This document shows positions 54,948-64,000 of a DNA stretch of 64,000 nt, piece by piece (the stretch's first letter is position 1; the number at the start of each line of letters is the position of its first letter). The translations under genes were made by a program, and so were the position numbers. Source of the DNA: Agromyces sp. Root81. Its GTDB lineage: Bacteria > Actinomycetota > Actinomycetes > Actinomycetales > Microbacteriaceae. The stretch is taken from contig NZ_LMIR01000001.1 of NCBI RefSeq assembly GCF_001429165.1, positions 208,875 to 272,874 on the forward strand. Reading direction: 5' to 3'. The notes under the pieces were generated by a model that was given only the letters and a program-made list of their open reading frames with translations, did no database searches and was not told where the DNA came from.

Positions 54948-55424
54948 CTACTCGGGGTCGGAGATGTCGGCCACGGTCGCACCGAACGCGTCGATGAGTC
55001 GATCCGCGTCGACGAAGAGGCTGCGACCGTGCTCGCCGGCGCCCATCGACACCCGGCGACCGGCGATCGAGGCGTCGGCGACCACGGGCCACGACGTGGT
55101 CGATCCGAGCGGGGTGATGGTGCCGCGCTCGTATCCGGTCGCTGCGAGCGCGAGTGAGGCGTCGGGAAGCTGGAGCTTGTTCACTCCGAGGAGCGTGCGC
55201 AGCTTCGGCCACGAGATCTTGCGACCGCCGGGAACGAGGGCGAAGACGTAGGTGTCGTCGCTGCGCTTGACCACGAGCGACTTCACGATGTCGGCGGGGG
55301 TGATGCCCATCAGCTCCGCGGCCTCTTCGAGGCTGCGCGCTGCCGGGCGCTCGATGATCTCGACCTCGAGGCCGCGTGCCGCGGCATCCGCTCGCACCCG
55401 ATCCGCACCCGTGAGCTCCGACAT
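54948..55424 (-). CDS. YbaK/EbsC-type aminoacyl-tRNA deacylase
   Basis: A 158-residue protein of the YbaK/prolyl-tRNA editing family, which removes wrong amino acids from tRNA (Cys-tRNA-Pro in YbaK). DIVKSLVVKRSDDTYVFALV contains the conserved Lys, and LGVNKLQLPDASLALAATGY and GTITPLGSTTSWPVVADASI follow the family order, with FVDADRLIDAFGA at the end. The ATG at 55424 gives the normal length. It is divergent from the lipoprotein gene at 55509. Confidence 0.9.
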   Translation of the reverse strand: MSELTGADRVRADAAARGLEVEIIERPAARSLEEAAELMGITPADIVKSLVVKRSDDTYVFALVPGGRKISWPKLRTLLGVNKLQLPDASLALAATGYERGTITPLGSTTSWPVVADASIAGRRVSMGAGEHGRSLFVDADRLIDAFGATVADISDPE

Positions 55425-55508
55425 GTCGTCCTCCCCGATTCCGTTTCCTCGAATCCTAGGCGCGCACCGCGTGTGTCAGACTGAGCGTCACTCGAACAGG
55501 GGGCAGTC

Positions 55509-56078
55509 TTGGATTCGAAAGCTTCGCGCGGTCTTGCGCTCATCGTCATCGCCGGCGCACTCGTCATGTCGGGGTGCTCGATCGGATCCGGCGAAGCGGC
55601 CGCACCGTCGCCCCGCTCGACGGAGTCCGCGGTGCCGACGCCCGACGAGGGCGACGAGTACGCCGATGCGTTCGCCGAGCGCGATGCGTTCATCGCGGCG
55701 CAGCAGTTGCCACTGGACGGTTCGCTGCTGGTCGCGACGACCGATGCCCAGAAGGAGTTCATCGCCGAACAACGGGCCTACATCGAGCAGCAGGGCGGCA
55801 CGTGGTCGCCGGAGCTCGAGAGCGTTGCGCTGGCGCTGACCGCCGATGCCTGCGAGACGGCGATCCTGAACCTGCACGAGGTGGAGCTCACGACGCTGGA
55901 GACGCACGTGGCCTCGTCGCCGCTCTTCGCCCAGCTCATCGCGGACGACCTCTCCGAAGACGAGCGGAGGGCCGCCGAGCGCAACGTCGCGAGCGTCATG
56001 GTCTTCGGTACCGGGTTCCTCTGCCCCGACGACGCCGAGCAGTGGGAGTCCGCGTTCACAGCCGCGTACCCGGGCTGA
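55509..56078 (+). CDS. Lipoprotein, unknown
   Basis: A 189-residue exported lipoprotein. The signal is MDSKASRGLALIVIAGALVM then SGC, with the lipid-accepting Cys at 23. A Pro/Ser/Thr-rich linker precedes a helical acidic domain (ADAFAERDAFIAAQQLP, AQKEFIAEQRAYIEQQG). Two Cys (in DACETAILN and GFLCPDDAEQW) may form a disulfide. The TTG start at 55509 is preceded by a G-rich Shine-Dalgarno-like run. No family recognised. Confidence 0.65.
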   Translation: MDSKASRGLALIVIAGALVMSGCSIGSGEAAAPSPRSTESAVPTPDEGDEYADAFAERDAFIAAQQLPLDGSLLVATTDAQKEFIAEQRAYIEQQGGTWSPELESVALALTADACETAILNLHEVELTTLETHVASSPLFAQLIADDLSEDERRAAERNVASVMVFGTGFLCPDDAEQWESAFTAAYPG

Positions 56079-56226
56079 CGTCCGCGCGCGTCGGGCTCCG
56101 CGCACCCTCGGCGGGCGGATGCGGGCTCCGCCGACTCCTCCTCCACAGGACGGCGTCTGCTCCGATCGCCGGCGCGCGACGGGGCCGAGGCCTCGTTGCC
56201 GCAGAATTCTGGGAGAATCGACGGTG

Positions 56227-57384
56227 ATGTCCTCCACCACCACGCTTCCCGCGGGCCCGCTCGAGATCGGCGGGCTCGCCCTCGATGTCCCCGTCGTACT
56301 CGCCCCCATGGCCGGCATCACGAACACGGCCTTCCGGCGCCTCTGCCGCGAGTTCGGCGCCGGCCTCTACGTCAGCGAGATGATCACCTCGCGTGCCCTC
56401 GTCGAGCGCACGCTCGAGTCGATGCGCCTCATCACGCACCACGAGTCCGAGACGCCGCGTTCGATCCAGCTGTACGGCGTCGACCCGAAGACCGTGTCCG
56501 AGGCGGTCACCATGCTCGTCGCCGAAGACCGGGCCGACCACATCGACCTGAACTTCGGATGCCCCGTGCCGAAGGTCACCCGCAAGGGCGGGGGAGCCGC
56601 ACTCCCGTGGAAGAACGGGCTGTTCCGCGACATCGTCGAGGGCGCCGTGCAGGCCGCCGGCGACGTTCCGCTCACCATCAAGATGCGCAAGGGCATCGAC
56701 GCGGACCACCTCACCTATCTCGAGGCGGGCCGTATCGCCGAGGGTGCCGGCGTCGCGGCGGTCGCGCTGCACGCGCGCACCGCCTCCGAGTTCTACTCGG
56801 GCCAGGCCGACTGGTCGGCCATCACGAAGCTCAAAGAGACGGTCACCACGGTGCCGGTGCTCGGAAACGGCGACATCTGGTCGGCCGACGACGCGCTGCG
56901 CATGGTCGCGGAGACCGGGTGCGACGGCGTCGTCGTCGGGCGCGGATGCCTCGGACGCCCGTGGCTCTTCGGCGACCTCGCAGCGGCGTTCCGCGGCGAT
57001 TCGCAGAGCTTCCGGCCCTCGCTCGGGCAGGTCGCGCAGACCTTCCGTCGTCACGCCGAGCTCCTCACCGACTTCTTCGACAGCGAAGAGCGAGGGTGCC
57101 GCGACATCCGCAAGCACGTCGCCTGGTACTTCAAGGGCTACCCGGTCGGTGGCGACCTGCGTGCCCGTCTCGCGACCGTCGAGTCGCTCGCCCAGCTCGA
57201 CGATCTGCTCGGCACGCTCGACTGGTCGATGCCGTATCCCGGCGAGGGCGCAGAGGGGCCGCGCGGCCGCGCGGGCACCCCGAAGAAGCCGGCGCTTCCC
57301 GACGGCTGGCTCGATTCGCAGGAGCTCGTCGGCCACGACCGCGTCACCCTCGTCGACGCCGAACTCGACACGAGCGGCGGCTGA
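56227..57384 (+). CDS. dusB: tRNA-dihydrouridine synthase B
   Basis: A 385-residue FMN enzyme that reduces uridines in tRNA D-loops. [20 protein letters not shown] binds FMN near the N-terminus. [20 protein letters not shown] holds the catalytic Cys, [20 protein letters not shown] follows, and [20 protein letters not shown] and [15 protein letters not shown] complete the barrel. GGGAG precedes the start; GTG 56224 is an alternative. It is followed after 2 bp by the dGTPase gene. Confidence 0.95.
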   Translation: MSSTTTLPAGPLEIGGLALDVPVVLAPMAGITNTAFRRLCREFGAGLYVSEMITSRALVERTLESMRLITHHESETPRSIQLYGVDPKTVSEAVTMLVAEDRADHIDLNFGCPVPKVTRKGGGAALPWKNGLFRDIVEGAVQAAGDVPLTIKMRKGIDADHLTYLEAGRIAEGAGVAAVALHARTASEFYSGQADWSAITKLKETVTTVPVLGNGDIWSADDALRMVAETGCDGVVVGRGCLGRPWLFGDLAAAFRGDSQSFRPSLGQVAQTFRRHAELLTDFFDSEERGCRDIRKHVAWYFKGYPVGGDLRARLATVESLAQLDDLLGTLDWSMPYPGEGAEGPRGRAGTPKKPALPDGWLDSQELVGHDRVTLVDAELDTSGG

Positions 57385-57386
57385 GC

Positions 57387-58643
57387 GTGCGCGAACCTCT
57401 CTTCGGCGGCTACGAGGCCACCGACACCGAACGCTGGCTTCCCGAAGAGCACTCCTCGCGGCGCAGCGACTTCGCGCGCGATCGCGCCCGACTGCTGCAC
57501 TCGAGCGCGCTGCGCCGCCTCGCGGCGAAGACGCAGGTGCTGAGCCCGACCGCCGGCCTCGACTTCGCCCGCAACCGGCTCACGCACTCCCTCGAGGTCG
57601 CGCAGGTCGGTCGCGAGCTGGCCGCGAGCCTCGGTCTCGACCCCGACGTCGTCGACACGGCGTGCCTCGCGCACGACCTCGGGCACCCGCCGTTCGGCCA
57701 CAACGGCGAGAAGGCGCTCAACACCTGGGCCGCCGACATCGGCGGTTTCGAGGGGAATGCGCAGACGCTGCGCCTGCTCACCAGGCTCGAGCCGAAGGTC
57801 TTCGGACCCGACGGCCGCAGCTACGGGCTGAACCTCACCCGTGCCAGCCTCGACGCGAGCTGCAAGTACCCGTGGCCCGAGGCCACGAGCGTCGCCGACC
57901 CCTCGGGACGGGCGAAGTTCGGCTTCTACCAGAGCGACACCGAGGTGTTCCGCTGGCTTCGCGCCGGCGCCCCCGAGCGCCGGCTCTGCATCGAGGCACA
58001 GGTCATGGACCTCTCCGACGACATCGCCTATTCGGTGCACGACTTCGAAGACGCGATCGTCAACGGCTACATCGACGTCGCCGCGCTCGGCGCGCGCGTC
58101 GACCACGAGAGCCTCGTCAGCTCGATGTACGAGTGGGTCGGCGGATCGATCACCCACGACGAACTCGTCGCGGCGTTCGACCGCCTCGACTCCCTCGACG
58201 GCTGGCTCGACACCTGGAACGGCAGCAGGCACGACCAGGGGCGGCTGAAGAACCTCACGAGCCAGCTCATCGGCCGCTTCGCGCATGCCGCGACCTCCGC
58301 GACCCGTGCGGCGTTCCCGCTGGCGAGCCTCATCCGCTTCGACGCCGACGTCATCGTGCCCCGCGAGATCCAGGCGGAGATCGCGGTGCTGAAGGGCATC
58401 GTCGCGGCGTACGTGATGTCGAAGAACACCCGCCAGCCGATCTACCACCAGCAGCGCGAGGTGCTCACGTCGCTCGCGGACGTGCTCCTCGCGGGCGGCG
58501 AGCAGCATCTCGATGCCGGCTTCGCCGAGGACTGGCGCGCGGCGGGCGATGACCCGGCGCGAAAGCGGGTCGTCGTCGACCAGGTCGCGAGCCTCACCGA
58601 CCAGTCGGCGCTCGCCTGGTACGAGCGACTCGTGCAGCAGTGA
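57387..58643 (+). CDS. dgt: Deoxyguanosinetriphosphate triphosphohydrolase-like protein
   Basis: A 418-residue HD-domain enzyme that splits dGTP (or other dNTPs) into nucleoside and triphosphate. The metal site is formed by the His in [16 protein letters not shown], the HD pair in [20 protein letters not shown] and the later Asp in [20 protein letters not shown]. It starts at GTG 57387, 2 bp after dusB. The dusB-dgt-dnaG order is conserved in actinobacteria. Confidence 0.95.
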   Translation: MREPLFGGYEATDTERWLPEEHSSRRSDFARDRARLLHSSALRRLAAKTQVLSPTAGLDFARNRLTHSLEVAQVGRELAASLGLDPDVVDTACLAHDLGHPPFGHNGEKALNTWAADIGGFEGNAQTLRLLTRLEPKVFGPDGRSYGLNLTRASLDASCKYPWPEATSVADPSGRAKFGFYQSDTEVFRWLRAGAPERRLCIEAQVMDLSDDIAYSVHDFEDAIVNGYIDVAALGARVDHESLVSSMYEWVGGSITHDELVAAFDRLDSLDGWLDTWNGSRHDQGRLKNLTSQLIGRFAHAATSATRAAFPLASLIRFDADVIVPREIQAEIAVLKGIVAAYVMSKNTRQPIYHQQREVLTSLADVLLAGGEQHLDAGFAEDWRAAGDDPARKRVVVDQVASLTDQSALAWYERLVQQ

Positions 58644-58698
58644 CGACCCGAGCCGGTCTCCGGCCCTCGGCGGCGTTCGGCGAACTAGGATGAGAGCC

Positions 58699-60573
58699 AT
58701 GGCGGGCCGAATTCGACAGAGCGATGTCGATGAGGTGAAGGCCCGCACGAACATCGCCGACATCGTCGGCGAGCACGTCAGCCTGAAGTCGGCCGGCGTC
58801 GGTTCGATGAAGGGCCTCTGCCCCTTCCACGACGAGCGCAGCCCGAGCTTCCACGTGCGACCGGGCCTCGGCTACTACCACTGCTTCGGCTGCGGGGAGT
58901 CGGGCGACGTCTACACCTTCCTGCAGCGCATGGACCACGTCTCGTTCACCGAGGCGGTCGAGCGGCTCGCGGGACGCATCGGCTTCGAGCTCCACTACGA
59001 AGACGGCGGCCAGGCCTCCGACCACGGCAACCGCGCCCGACTCCTCGCCGCCAACCAGGCGGCTTCCGAGTTCTTCGTCGATCGGCTCAGCGCCCCCGAC
59101 GCCGAGGTCGGCCGCCGCTTCCTCGGCGAGCGCGGATTCGACGCCGAGGCGGCACGGCGGTTCGGCGTCGGCTTCGCGCCGAAGAGCTGGGACGCCCTGA
59201 CCGATCACCTCAAGGGCCGGGGCTTCACGACCGACGAGCTCGCGGCATCCGGCCTCGTCTCGCAGGGCGACCGCGGCATCTACGACCGTTTCCGCGGCCG
59301 GCTCGTCTGGCCGATCCGCGACGTCACCGGCCAGACCGTCGGCTTCGGTGCGCGGCGCCTGCTCGACGACGACAAGGGCCCGAAGTACCTGAACACCCCC
59401 GAGACCGCGATCTACCACAAGTCGCAAGTGCTCTACGGGCTCGACCTCGCCAAGCGAGACATCTCGAAGACCCATCGCGTCGTCGTCGTCGAGGGCTACA
59501 CCGACGTCATGGCCTGCCACCTCGCCGGCGTGACGACGGCGATCGCGACGTGCGGCACCTCGTTCGGCGTCGACCACATCAAGGTGCTGCGCCGCGTGCT
59601 CGGCGACGACTCGGGGGTCGGCGAGGTCGTCTTCACGTTCGACGGCGACGCGGCCGGCCAGCAGGCGGCGATGCGCGCCTTCGGCGAGGAGCAGCGGTTC
59701 GCCGCCCAGACCTTCGTCGCGGTGGCGCCCGACGGGCTCGACCCGTGCGACCTGCGGCTGGCGCGCGGCGACGCCGCCGTGCGCACCCTCATCGAGTCGC
59801 GCACGCCGATGTTCGAATTCGTCATCCGGCACACGCTCGCCCGTTACGACCTCGAGACCGTCGAGGGGCGGGTCGCCGCGCTCCGGGCGGCTGCGCCCGT
59901 CGTCGCCGAGATCCGCGACCCCGCCATGCGGCCCGGGTACACGCGAGAGCTCGCCCGCATGCTCGGCGTCGAGCTCGGCGAGGTCACGCGCGCGGTGCGC
60001 TCGGCATCGAGTCGGCCGAAGTCGGGGGAGACGGGCGGCAGCCAGCACGCGGCATCCGTCACCAACGGCGCCGACGGCGCAGCGGATGCACCCGAGCGCC
60101 CGTTCTCGATCACGCAGCTGCCGAGCGATCCCGCGACCCGCCTCGAGCGCGACGCCATGCAGGCGATGGTGCAGTACCCCGACGCCGTCGGCGCCGATCT
60201 GCTCCGCCACGCCGTCGACTGCCGGTTCGGAAACCCGTCCCTCGCGGTGATCCGTGACGGCATCGCCTCGGTGCTGGCTTCCACCGACCCCGTCGTGCGC
60301 GTCGACCGCGTCATCACCGAAGTGCCCGCGCCGTTCGCGAGCCTCGTTCAGCAGCTCGCCGTCGCGCCGATGCCGCACCGCAGCGAAGGCGAGCTCACCG
60401 TCTACGTGCAGGGCGTGGTGAGCGCACTGATCGACCGCGAACTGCTGCGGCAGAAGTCGGAGCTGCTCGGGCGGCTGCAGCGCACCGACCGCACCGATGT
60501 CGCCGCCTACGCGGCGCTACAACGAGCCCTCGTCGAGATCGAGACCGAGCGACGGGCGCTCCGAGCCGACTGA
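58699..60573 (+). CDS. dnaG: DNA primase
   Basis: A 624-residue primase that lays RNA primers for replication. The N-terminal zinc ribbon uses Cys41, His44, Cys62 and Cys65 ([15 protein letters not shown] and [13 protein letters not shown]). The TOPRIM catalytic domain shows [20 protein letters not shown], then [16 protein letters not shown]. The C-terminal helicase-binding part begins after a variable linker near residue 440. ATG 58699 was chosen over an ATG nine bases earlier by its AGGA spacing. From 60574 to 60762 no gene is seen; this stretch should hold the promoter of the next operon. Confidence 0.96.
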   Translation: MAGRIRQSDVDEVKARTNIADIVGEHVSLKSAGVGSMKGLCPFHDERSPSFHVRPGLGYYHCFGCGESGDVYTFLQRMDHVSFTEAVERLAGRIGFELHYEDGGQASDHGNRARLLAANQAASEFFVDRLSAPDAEVGRRFLGERGFDAEAARRFGVGFAPKSWDALTDHLKGRGFTTDELAASGLVSQGDRGIYDRFRGRLVWPIRDVTGQTVGFGARRLLDDDKGPKYLNTPETAIYHKSQVLYGLDLAKRDISKTHRVVVVEGYTDVMACHLAGVTTAIATCGTSFGVDHIKVLRRVLGDDSGVGEVVFTFDGDAAGQQAAMRAFGEEQRFAAQTFVAVAPDGLDPCDLRLARGDAAVRTLIESRTPMFEFVIRHTLARYDLETVEGRVAALRAAAPVVAEIRDPAMRPGYTRELARMLGVELGEVTRAVRSASSRPKSGETGGSQHAASVTNGADGAADAPERPFSITQLPSDPATRLERDAMQAMVQYPDAVGADLLRHAVDCRFGNPSLAVIRDGIASVLASTDPVVRVDRVITEVPAPFASLVQQLAVAPMPHRSEGELTVYVQGVVSALIDRELLRQKSELLGRLQRTDRTDVAAYAALQRALVEIETERRALRAD

Positions 60574-60762
60574 GGTCATCTGCTCGGCGGAGCCCGCTCA
60601 CGCGCATCGGTTGCGTCGAAGGTTGCAGATCGGTAAACATTCCGCCGTAGAGCCGCCCCTCCAAGCACCATTCCGAGGCTGTGTGCTAGGTCTTGGGGAT
60701 ACGAAAACGCGCCTGCGCGCAGCGCAGCGCGATTGAGTCCTGACAGGAAGAGGTAGACGGAT

Positions 60763-62394
60763 ATGACATCCGCATCCAAGAACGGGCGGCGCAGCCTCGT
60801 CGCAGTGGCTGGCCTTTCGGCCGCAGCCCTCGCTTTCGCCGGCTGCTCGGCCGGCGGCGGGGCCGGCGAGGCTTCCGGAGGCACGATCACCATCGGCACC
60901 ACCGACAAGGTGACCACGCTCGACCCGGCCGGCTCGTACGACAACGGTTCGCTCGCCGTGCAGACGCAGGTCTTCCCGTACCTGCTGAACACCGACTACC
61001 AGAGCACCGAGGTCGTCCCCGACCTCGCCGAGTCGGCGGAGTTCACCTCGCCGACCGAGTACACCGTCACGCTTCCCGATGGCCTGAAGTGGGCCAACGG
61101 CAACGATCTCACCGCTGACGACGTCAAGTTCTCGTTCGACCGCCAGATCGCGATCGCCGACCCCAACGGCGCCTCGAGCCTGCTGTACAACCTCGACAGC
61201 ACTGAGGTCGTCGACGACACCACGGTCGTCTTCCACCTCAAGGCCGAGAACGACCAGGTCTTCCCGCTCATCCTCACGAGCTTCCCGGGCGCGATCGTCG
61301 ACGACGAGGTCTTCGCCGCAGACGAGCTGACGTCCGACGACGACATCGTCGCGGCGAACGCCTTCGCCGGGCCGTACATGATCACGAGCTACGACTTCAA
61401 CACGCTCATCTCGTTCAAGAAGAACCCCGAGTACAAGGGCCTTCTCGCCGAGGCGAAGACCGACACGGTCAACCTGAAGTACTACGCCGAGTCGTCGAAC
61501 CTGAAGCTCGACGTGCAGGAGGGCGGCATCGATGTCGCCTACCGCAGCCTCTCCGCGACCGACATCGACGACCTCAAGGGCAACGACAAGGTCAACGTGG
61601 TCGAGGGCCCCGGCGGCGAGATCCGCTACATCGTCTTCAACTTCGACACGCAGCCGTACGGTGCGAAGACGCCCGAGGCCGACCCGGCCAAGGCGCTCGC
61701 CGTTCGTCAGGCCGTCGCCGACCTCATCGACCGCGATGAGCTCGCCGACCAGGTCTACAAGGGCACCTACACGCCGCTGTACTCCTACGTTCCGGCCGGT
61801 CTCGCCGGTGCGATCGAGCCGATGGTCGAGATGTACGGTGACGGTTCGGGTGCGCCCGACGCCGACAAGGCGGCCGAGCGTCTCGAGGCAGCCGGCGTGA
61901 CCACGCCGATCGAGCTGAACCTGCAGTACTCGAACGACCACTACGGCCCCTCGTCGGCCGATGAGTACGCACTCATCAAGGACCAGCTCGAGTCGACCGG
62001 CCTGTTCACGGTCAACCTGCAGACCACCGAGTGGGTGCAGTACTCCGAGGACCGCACGTCCGACGTGTACCCGGCCTACCAGCTGGGCTGGTTCCCCGAC
62101 TACTCGGACGCCGACAACTACGTCACGCCGTTCTTCCTGATCGAGAACTTCCTCGCGAACCACTACGTGAACCAGGAAGTCAACGACCTGATCATCGAGC
62201 AGGCGTCGACGCTCGACCCGGCGGCCCGCACCGCACTCATCGAGGAGATCCAGCAGAAGGTGGCGGCCGACCTGTCGACCGTCCCGTACCTGCAGGGCGC
62301 TCAGGTCGCAGTGACCGGCACCGACGTCGAGGGCACCGACCAGACGCTCGACGCGTCGTTCAAGTTCCGCTACGCGGCACTGTCGAAGGGCTGA
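60763..62394 (+). CDS. Peptide ABC transporter substrate-binding lipoprotein
   Basis: A 543-residue family 5 solute-binding protein (DppA/OppA type). The lipoprotein signal ends LSAAALAFAGC with Cys28. ITIGTTDKVTTLDPAGSYDN opens the mature domain. VVPDLAESAEF, KWANGNDLTADDVKFSFDR and the late EWVQYSEDRTSDVYPAYQLG with FPDYSDADNYV match the family. It captures di- or oligopeptides for the permeases at 62494 and 63587. A hairpin after the gene probably allows more of this protein than of the membrane parts. Confidence 0.94.
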   Translation: MTSASKNGRRSLVAVAGLSAAALAFAGCSAGGGAGEASGGTITIGTTDKVTTLDPAGSYDNGSLAVQTQVFPYLLNTDYQSTEVVPDLAESAEFTSPTEYTVTLPDGLKWANGNDLTADDVKFSFDRQIAIADPNGASSLLYNLDSTEVVDDTTVVFHLKAENDQVFPLILTSFPGAIVDDEVFAADELTSDDDIVAANAFAGPYMITSYDFNTLISFKKNPEYKGLLAEAKTDTVNLKYYAESSNLKLDVQEGGIDVAYRSLSATDIDDLKGNDKVNVVEGPGGEIRYIVFNFDTQPYGAKTPEADPAKALAVRQAVADLIDRDELADQVYKGTYTPLYSYVPAGLAGAIEPMVEMYGDGSGAPDADKAAERLEAAGVTTPIELNLQYSNDHYGPSSADEYALIKDQLESTGLFTVNLQTTEWVQYSEDRTSDVYPAYQLGWFPDYSDADNYVTPFFLIENFLANHYVNQEVNDLIIEQASTLDPAARTALIEEIQQKVAADLSTVPYLQGAQVAVTGTDVEGTDQTLDASFKFRYAALSKG

Positions 62395-62431
62395 GTCGCC
62401 TGAACGGCTAGAGTCTCTTCTACGCAAGGAA

Positions 62432-62463
62432 CGGGTGGCCCGCTCTCCGGAGCGGGCCACCCG
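62432..62463 (+). terminator. Intra-operon hairpin after the binding-protein gene
   Basis: CGGGTGGCCCGCTC (62432-62445) pairs with GAGCGGGCCACCCG (62450-62463), a perfect 14-bp stem with a 4-base loop, followed by CATTTCC. It sits between the binding-protein gene and the first permease and probably acts as a partial terminator. Confidence 0.8.
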
Positions 62464-62493
62464 CATTTCCAGCCCACACCCGATTGGCGAACA

Positions 62494-63585
62494 TTGACCT
62501 CAACGACGACGGCGCCCGCCAGTAGCGCGTCCCCCGAAAAACGGCGACCACCGAAGTCCTCAGGTGGCGGTCTCGGCCGCTACATCATCGTGCGGGCGCT
62601 CCTCATCATCCCGACGGTGTTCATCCTCGTCACCCTGGTCTTCGTGCTCATGCGCTCGACCGGTGACCCGATCACCGCCAAGCTCGGCGGCCAGCTCCCG
62701 GCCGACCAGCTCGCCGAGCGCATCCACGCCGCCGGCTACGACCGCCCGATCATCGTGCAGTACCTCGAGTACCTCGGCCAGATCGCGACCGGCAACTTCG
62801 GCACCACGCTGACCGACAACCGTCCGGTCACCGAGATCCTGTTCACGTACGGCGCCGCGACCCTCGAGCTCGCGTTCTACTCGCTCCTCGTCGCCTTCGT
62901 CATCGGCATCCCGTTCGGACTCATCGCGGCGTACTTCCGCGACAAGGGCCAGGATGCCTCGCTGCGCGTGTTCGCCATCCTCTGCTACGCGACCCCGGTC
63001 TTCTTCGCCGGCCTGCTGCTGAAGCTCGTCTTCTCGGTCTGGCTCGGCTGGCTGCCGGTCGCCGGACGCGCATCCGTCGGCGCACAACTCCAGATGGAGG
63101 TCCTGCCCAACAAGACGGGCCTGTACACGATCGACGCCATCATGACGGGCAACCCGGCGGTGCTCGGCGACGTGCTGGCCCACGCCGTGCTGCCGGCGAT
63201 CGCACTCGGCCTCCTCACCGCCGGCGTGTTCCTCCGGCTCGTGCGCACGAACGTCATCGGCACGCTCTCGACCGACTACGTCGATGCAGCCCGGTCGCGC
63301 GGCGTCAGCGAGTACCGACTCGTGCGCAAGCACGCCTACCGTCCCGCGCTCATCCCGATCATCACCGTCATCGGCCTGCAGATCGCGCTCCTCCTCGGCG
63401 GCGCGGTGCTCACTGAGACGACCTTCGAGTGGAAGGGCCTCGGCTTCATGCTCGCCGAGTATCTCCAGGCCCGCGACTTCGTCGCGGTGCAGGGCATCGT
63501 CGCCCTGCTCGCCGTGATCGTCGCGCTCACGAACTTCATCGTCGACATCATCGCGGCGCTCATCGACCCGAGGGTGAGGTACTGA
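62494..63585 (+). CDS. Peptide ABC transporter permease (DppB type)
   Basis: A 363-residue inner-membrane permease. After a Ser/Thr/Pro-rich start it has RYIIVRALLIIPTVFILVTL (helix 1), an extracytoplasmic loop with GNFGTTLTDNRPVTEIL, then five more helices. The EAA-type coupling loop is DAARSRGVSEYRLVRKHAYR (near residue 265). The TTG at 62494 lacks a strong ribosome-binding site, so an internal start is possible but would remove only a disordered segment. It is 2 bp upstream of the second permease, 63587. Confidence 0.92.
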   Translation: MTSTTTAPASSASPEKRRPPKSSGGGLGRYIIVRALLIIPTVFILVTLVFVLMRSTGDPITAKLGGQLPADQLAERIHAAGYDRPIIVQYLEYLGQIATGNFGTTLTDNRPVTEILFTYGAATLELAFYSLLVAFVIGIPFGLIAAYFRDKGQDASLRVFAILCYATPVFFAGLLLKLVFSVWLGWLPVAGRASVGAQLQMEVLPNKTGLYTIDAIMTGNPAVLGDVLAHAVLPAIALGLLTAGVFLRLVRTNVIGTLSTDYVDAARSRGVSEYRLVRKHAYRPALIPIITVIGLQIALLLGGAVLTETTFEWKGLGFMLAEYLQARDFVAVQGIVALLAVIVALTNFIVDIIAALIDPRVRY

Positions 63586-63586
63586 C

Positions 63587-64000
63587 ATGTCGACCGACAC
63601 CGTCATCCGCGCGCCGAAGCGGCGCCTCCGCGACCGCATTCCGGTCGTGCACCAGTTGCGCCAGAGCGTGGGCCTCCAGCGCGGAATGCTCATCGCGGGC
63701 CTCGTGCTCACCGGCATCTTCGTGTTCGTCGCGATCTTCGCTCCGCTCATCGCACCGTACGGCTTCGCACAGCTGCGTGACGCAGCGGGGCCCTTCGGCA
63801 GCCAGCAGCCGCCCTCGGCCGAACACCTCTTCGGTACGACCGTCGGCGGCTACGACGTGCTCTCCCGGGTGCTGTGGGGGGCGCAGACCGCCATTCTCGT
63901 CATCATCATCGCGGTCACCCTCTCGCTCTTCGCCGGCGTGCTGCTCGGTCTCGTCTCGGGGTACTTCGGCGGCTGGCTCGATCGCGTGCTCGTCGTGCTC
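63587..64000 (+). CDS. Peptide ABC transporter permease (DppC type), cut by the right edge
   Basis: The first 138 codons of the second permease. The sequence has a basic N-terminus (RAPKRRLRDRIPVVHQLRQS), helix 1 (GMLIAGLVLTGIFVFVAIFA), the DppC-typical loop ending EHLFGTTVGGYDVLSRVLWG and the start of the transmembrane domain (TAILVIIIAVTLSLFAGVLL, GLVSGYFGGWLDRVLVVL). The EAA loop and C-terminus lie beyond the window. ATPase genes of the same transporter are expected downstream. Confidence 0.93.
   Translation, partial: MSTDTVIRAPKRRLRDRIPVVHQLRQSVGLQRGMLIAGLVLTGIFVFVAIFAPLIAPYGFAQLRDAAGPFGSQQPPSAEHLFGTTVGGYDVLSRVLWGAQTAILVIIIAVTLSLFAGVLLGLVSGYFGGWLDRVLVVL

Noticed and set aside
60574..60762. 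Possible tRNA or regulatory RNA between dnaG and the binding-protein gene.
   Set aside because: No cloverleaf or T-arm motif was found. The GC-rich inverted repeat near 60706-60732 has no supporting context.

Overview
The window is GC-rich DNA from an actinobacterium, most likely a member of the Microbacteriaceae (Agromyces, Leifsonia or Microbacterium-like). This rests on the codon use, the many GTG and TTG starts, the LAxTG-type sortase signal, -10 boxes of the TAnnnT type, and the housekeeping gene order holA-rpsT ... lepA-hemW-hrcA-dnaJ-rsmE-HIT-phoH-ybeY-corC-era ... leuA-recO-uppS ... dusB-dgt-dnaG. The genus is an inference from gene content, not from a marker gene. I saw no tRNA, rRNA, CRISPR array or insertion sequence.

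Positions 1 to about 18.7 kb are accessory in character: small transcription units, many unrecognised membrane proteins and lipoproteins, decayed fragments, and gene pairs facing each other. The region opens with the signal peptide of a secreted protein running off the left edge (minus strand) under a near-consensus promoter with repeated LacI-like half sites. It continues with a DUF2975/XRE regulator pair under a long inverted repeat, a GyrI-like/DUF1349 operon, a MalT-like LuxR regulator divergent from a DUF1254/DUF1214 enzyme, a SAP/DUF6434 protein, two paralogous small membrane proteins, an ECF sigma factor with its membrane partner, an alpha/beta hydrolase beside a duplicated gene fragment, a sortase-anchored DUF11 surface protein and several proteins of unknown function. 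Two unlisted-size genes of about 45 codons (728-865 and 17752-17886) share one motif and may define a small-protein family.

From 18.8 kb to the end the region is core genome. It holds replication (holA, dnaG), translation (rpsT, lepA, ybeY, era, rsmE, dusB), protein folding under CIRCE/HrcA control (hrcA, dnaJ), haem (hemW), nucleotide and DNA repair (dgt, recO), cell envelope (uppS, an LD-carboxypeptidase) and leucine synthesis (leuA, with a newly read 14-residue leader peptide containing four consecutive Leu codons). Interspersed are lineage-specific inserts: two NarL/LiaS-type two-component systems (one beside an ABC/FtsX exporter with a palindromic site upstream), a FosX-type fosfomycin hydrolase, tandem DUF4870 membrane proteins, and a large minus-strand block at 46.4-54.0 kb (DUF6493-like giant protein with a SWIM zinc-finger partner, UbiB-type kinase, PadR regulator, P-loop kinase). 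The window ends inside a dipeptide/oligopeptide ABC transporter operon.

The genes are tightly packed, with frequent 4-bp ATGA/GTGA overlaps that mark translational coupling (RR/HK, SWIM/DUF6493, phoH/ybeY, recO/uppS, DsbA/44-residue peptide, ECF/anti-sigma-like). Starts shorter or longer than the longest reading frame were chosen by ribosome-binding sites, overlap geometry and family alignment from memory; each choice is given in the entry.
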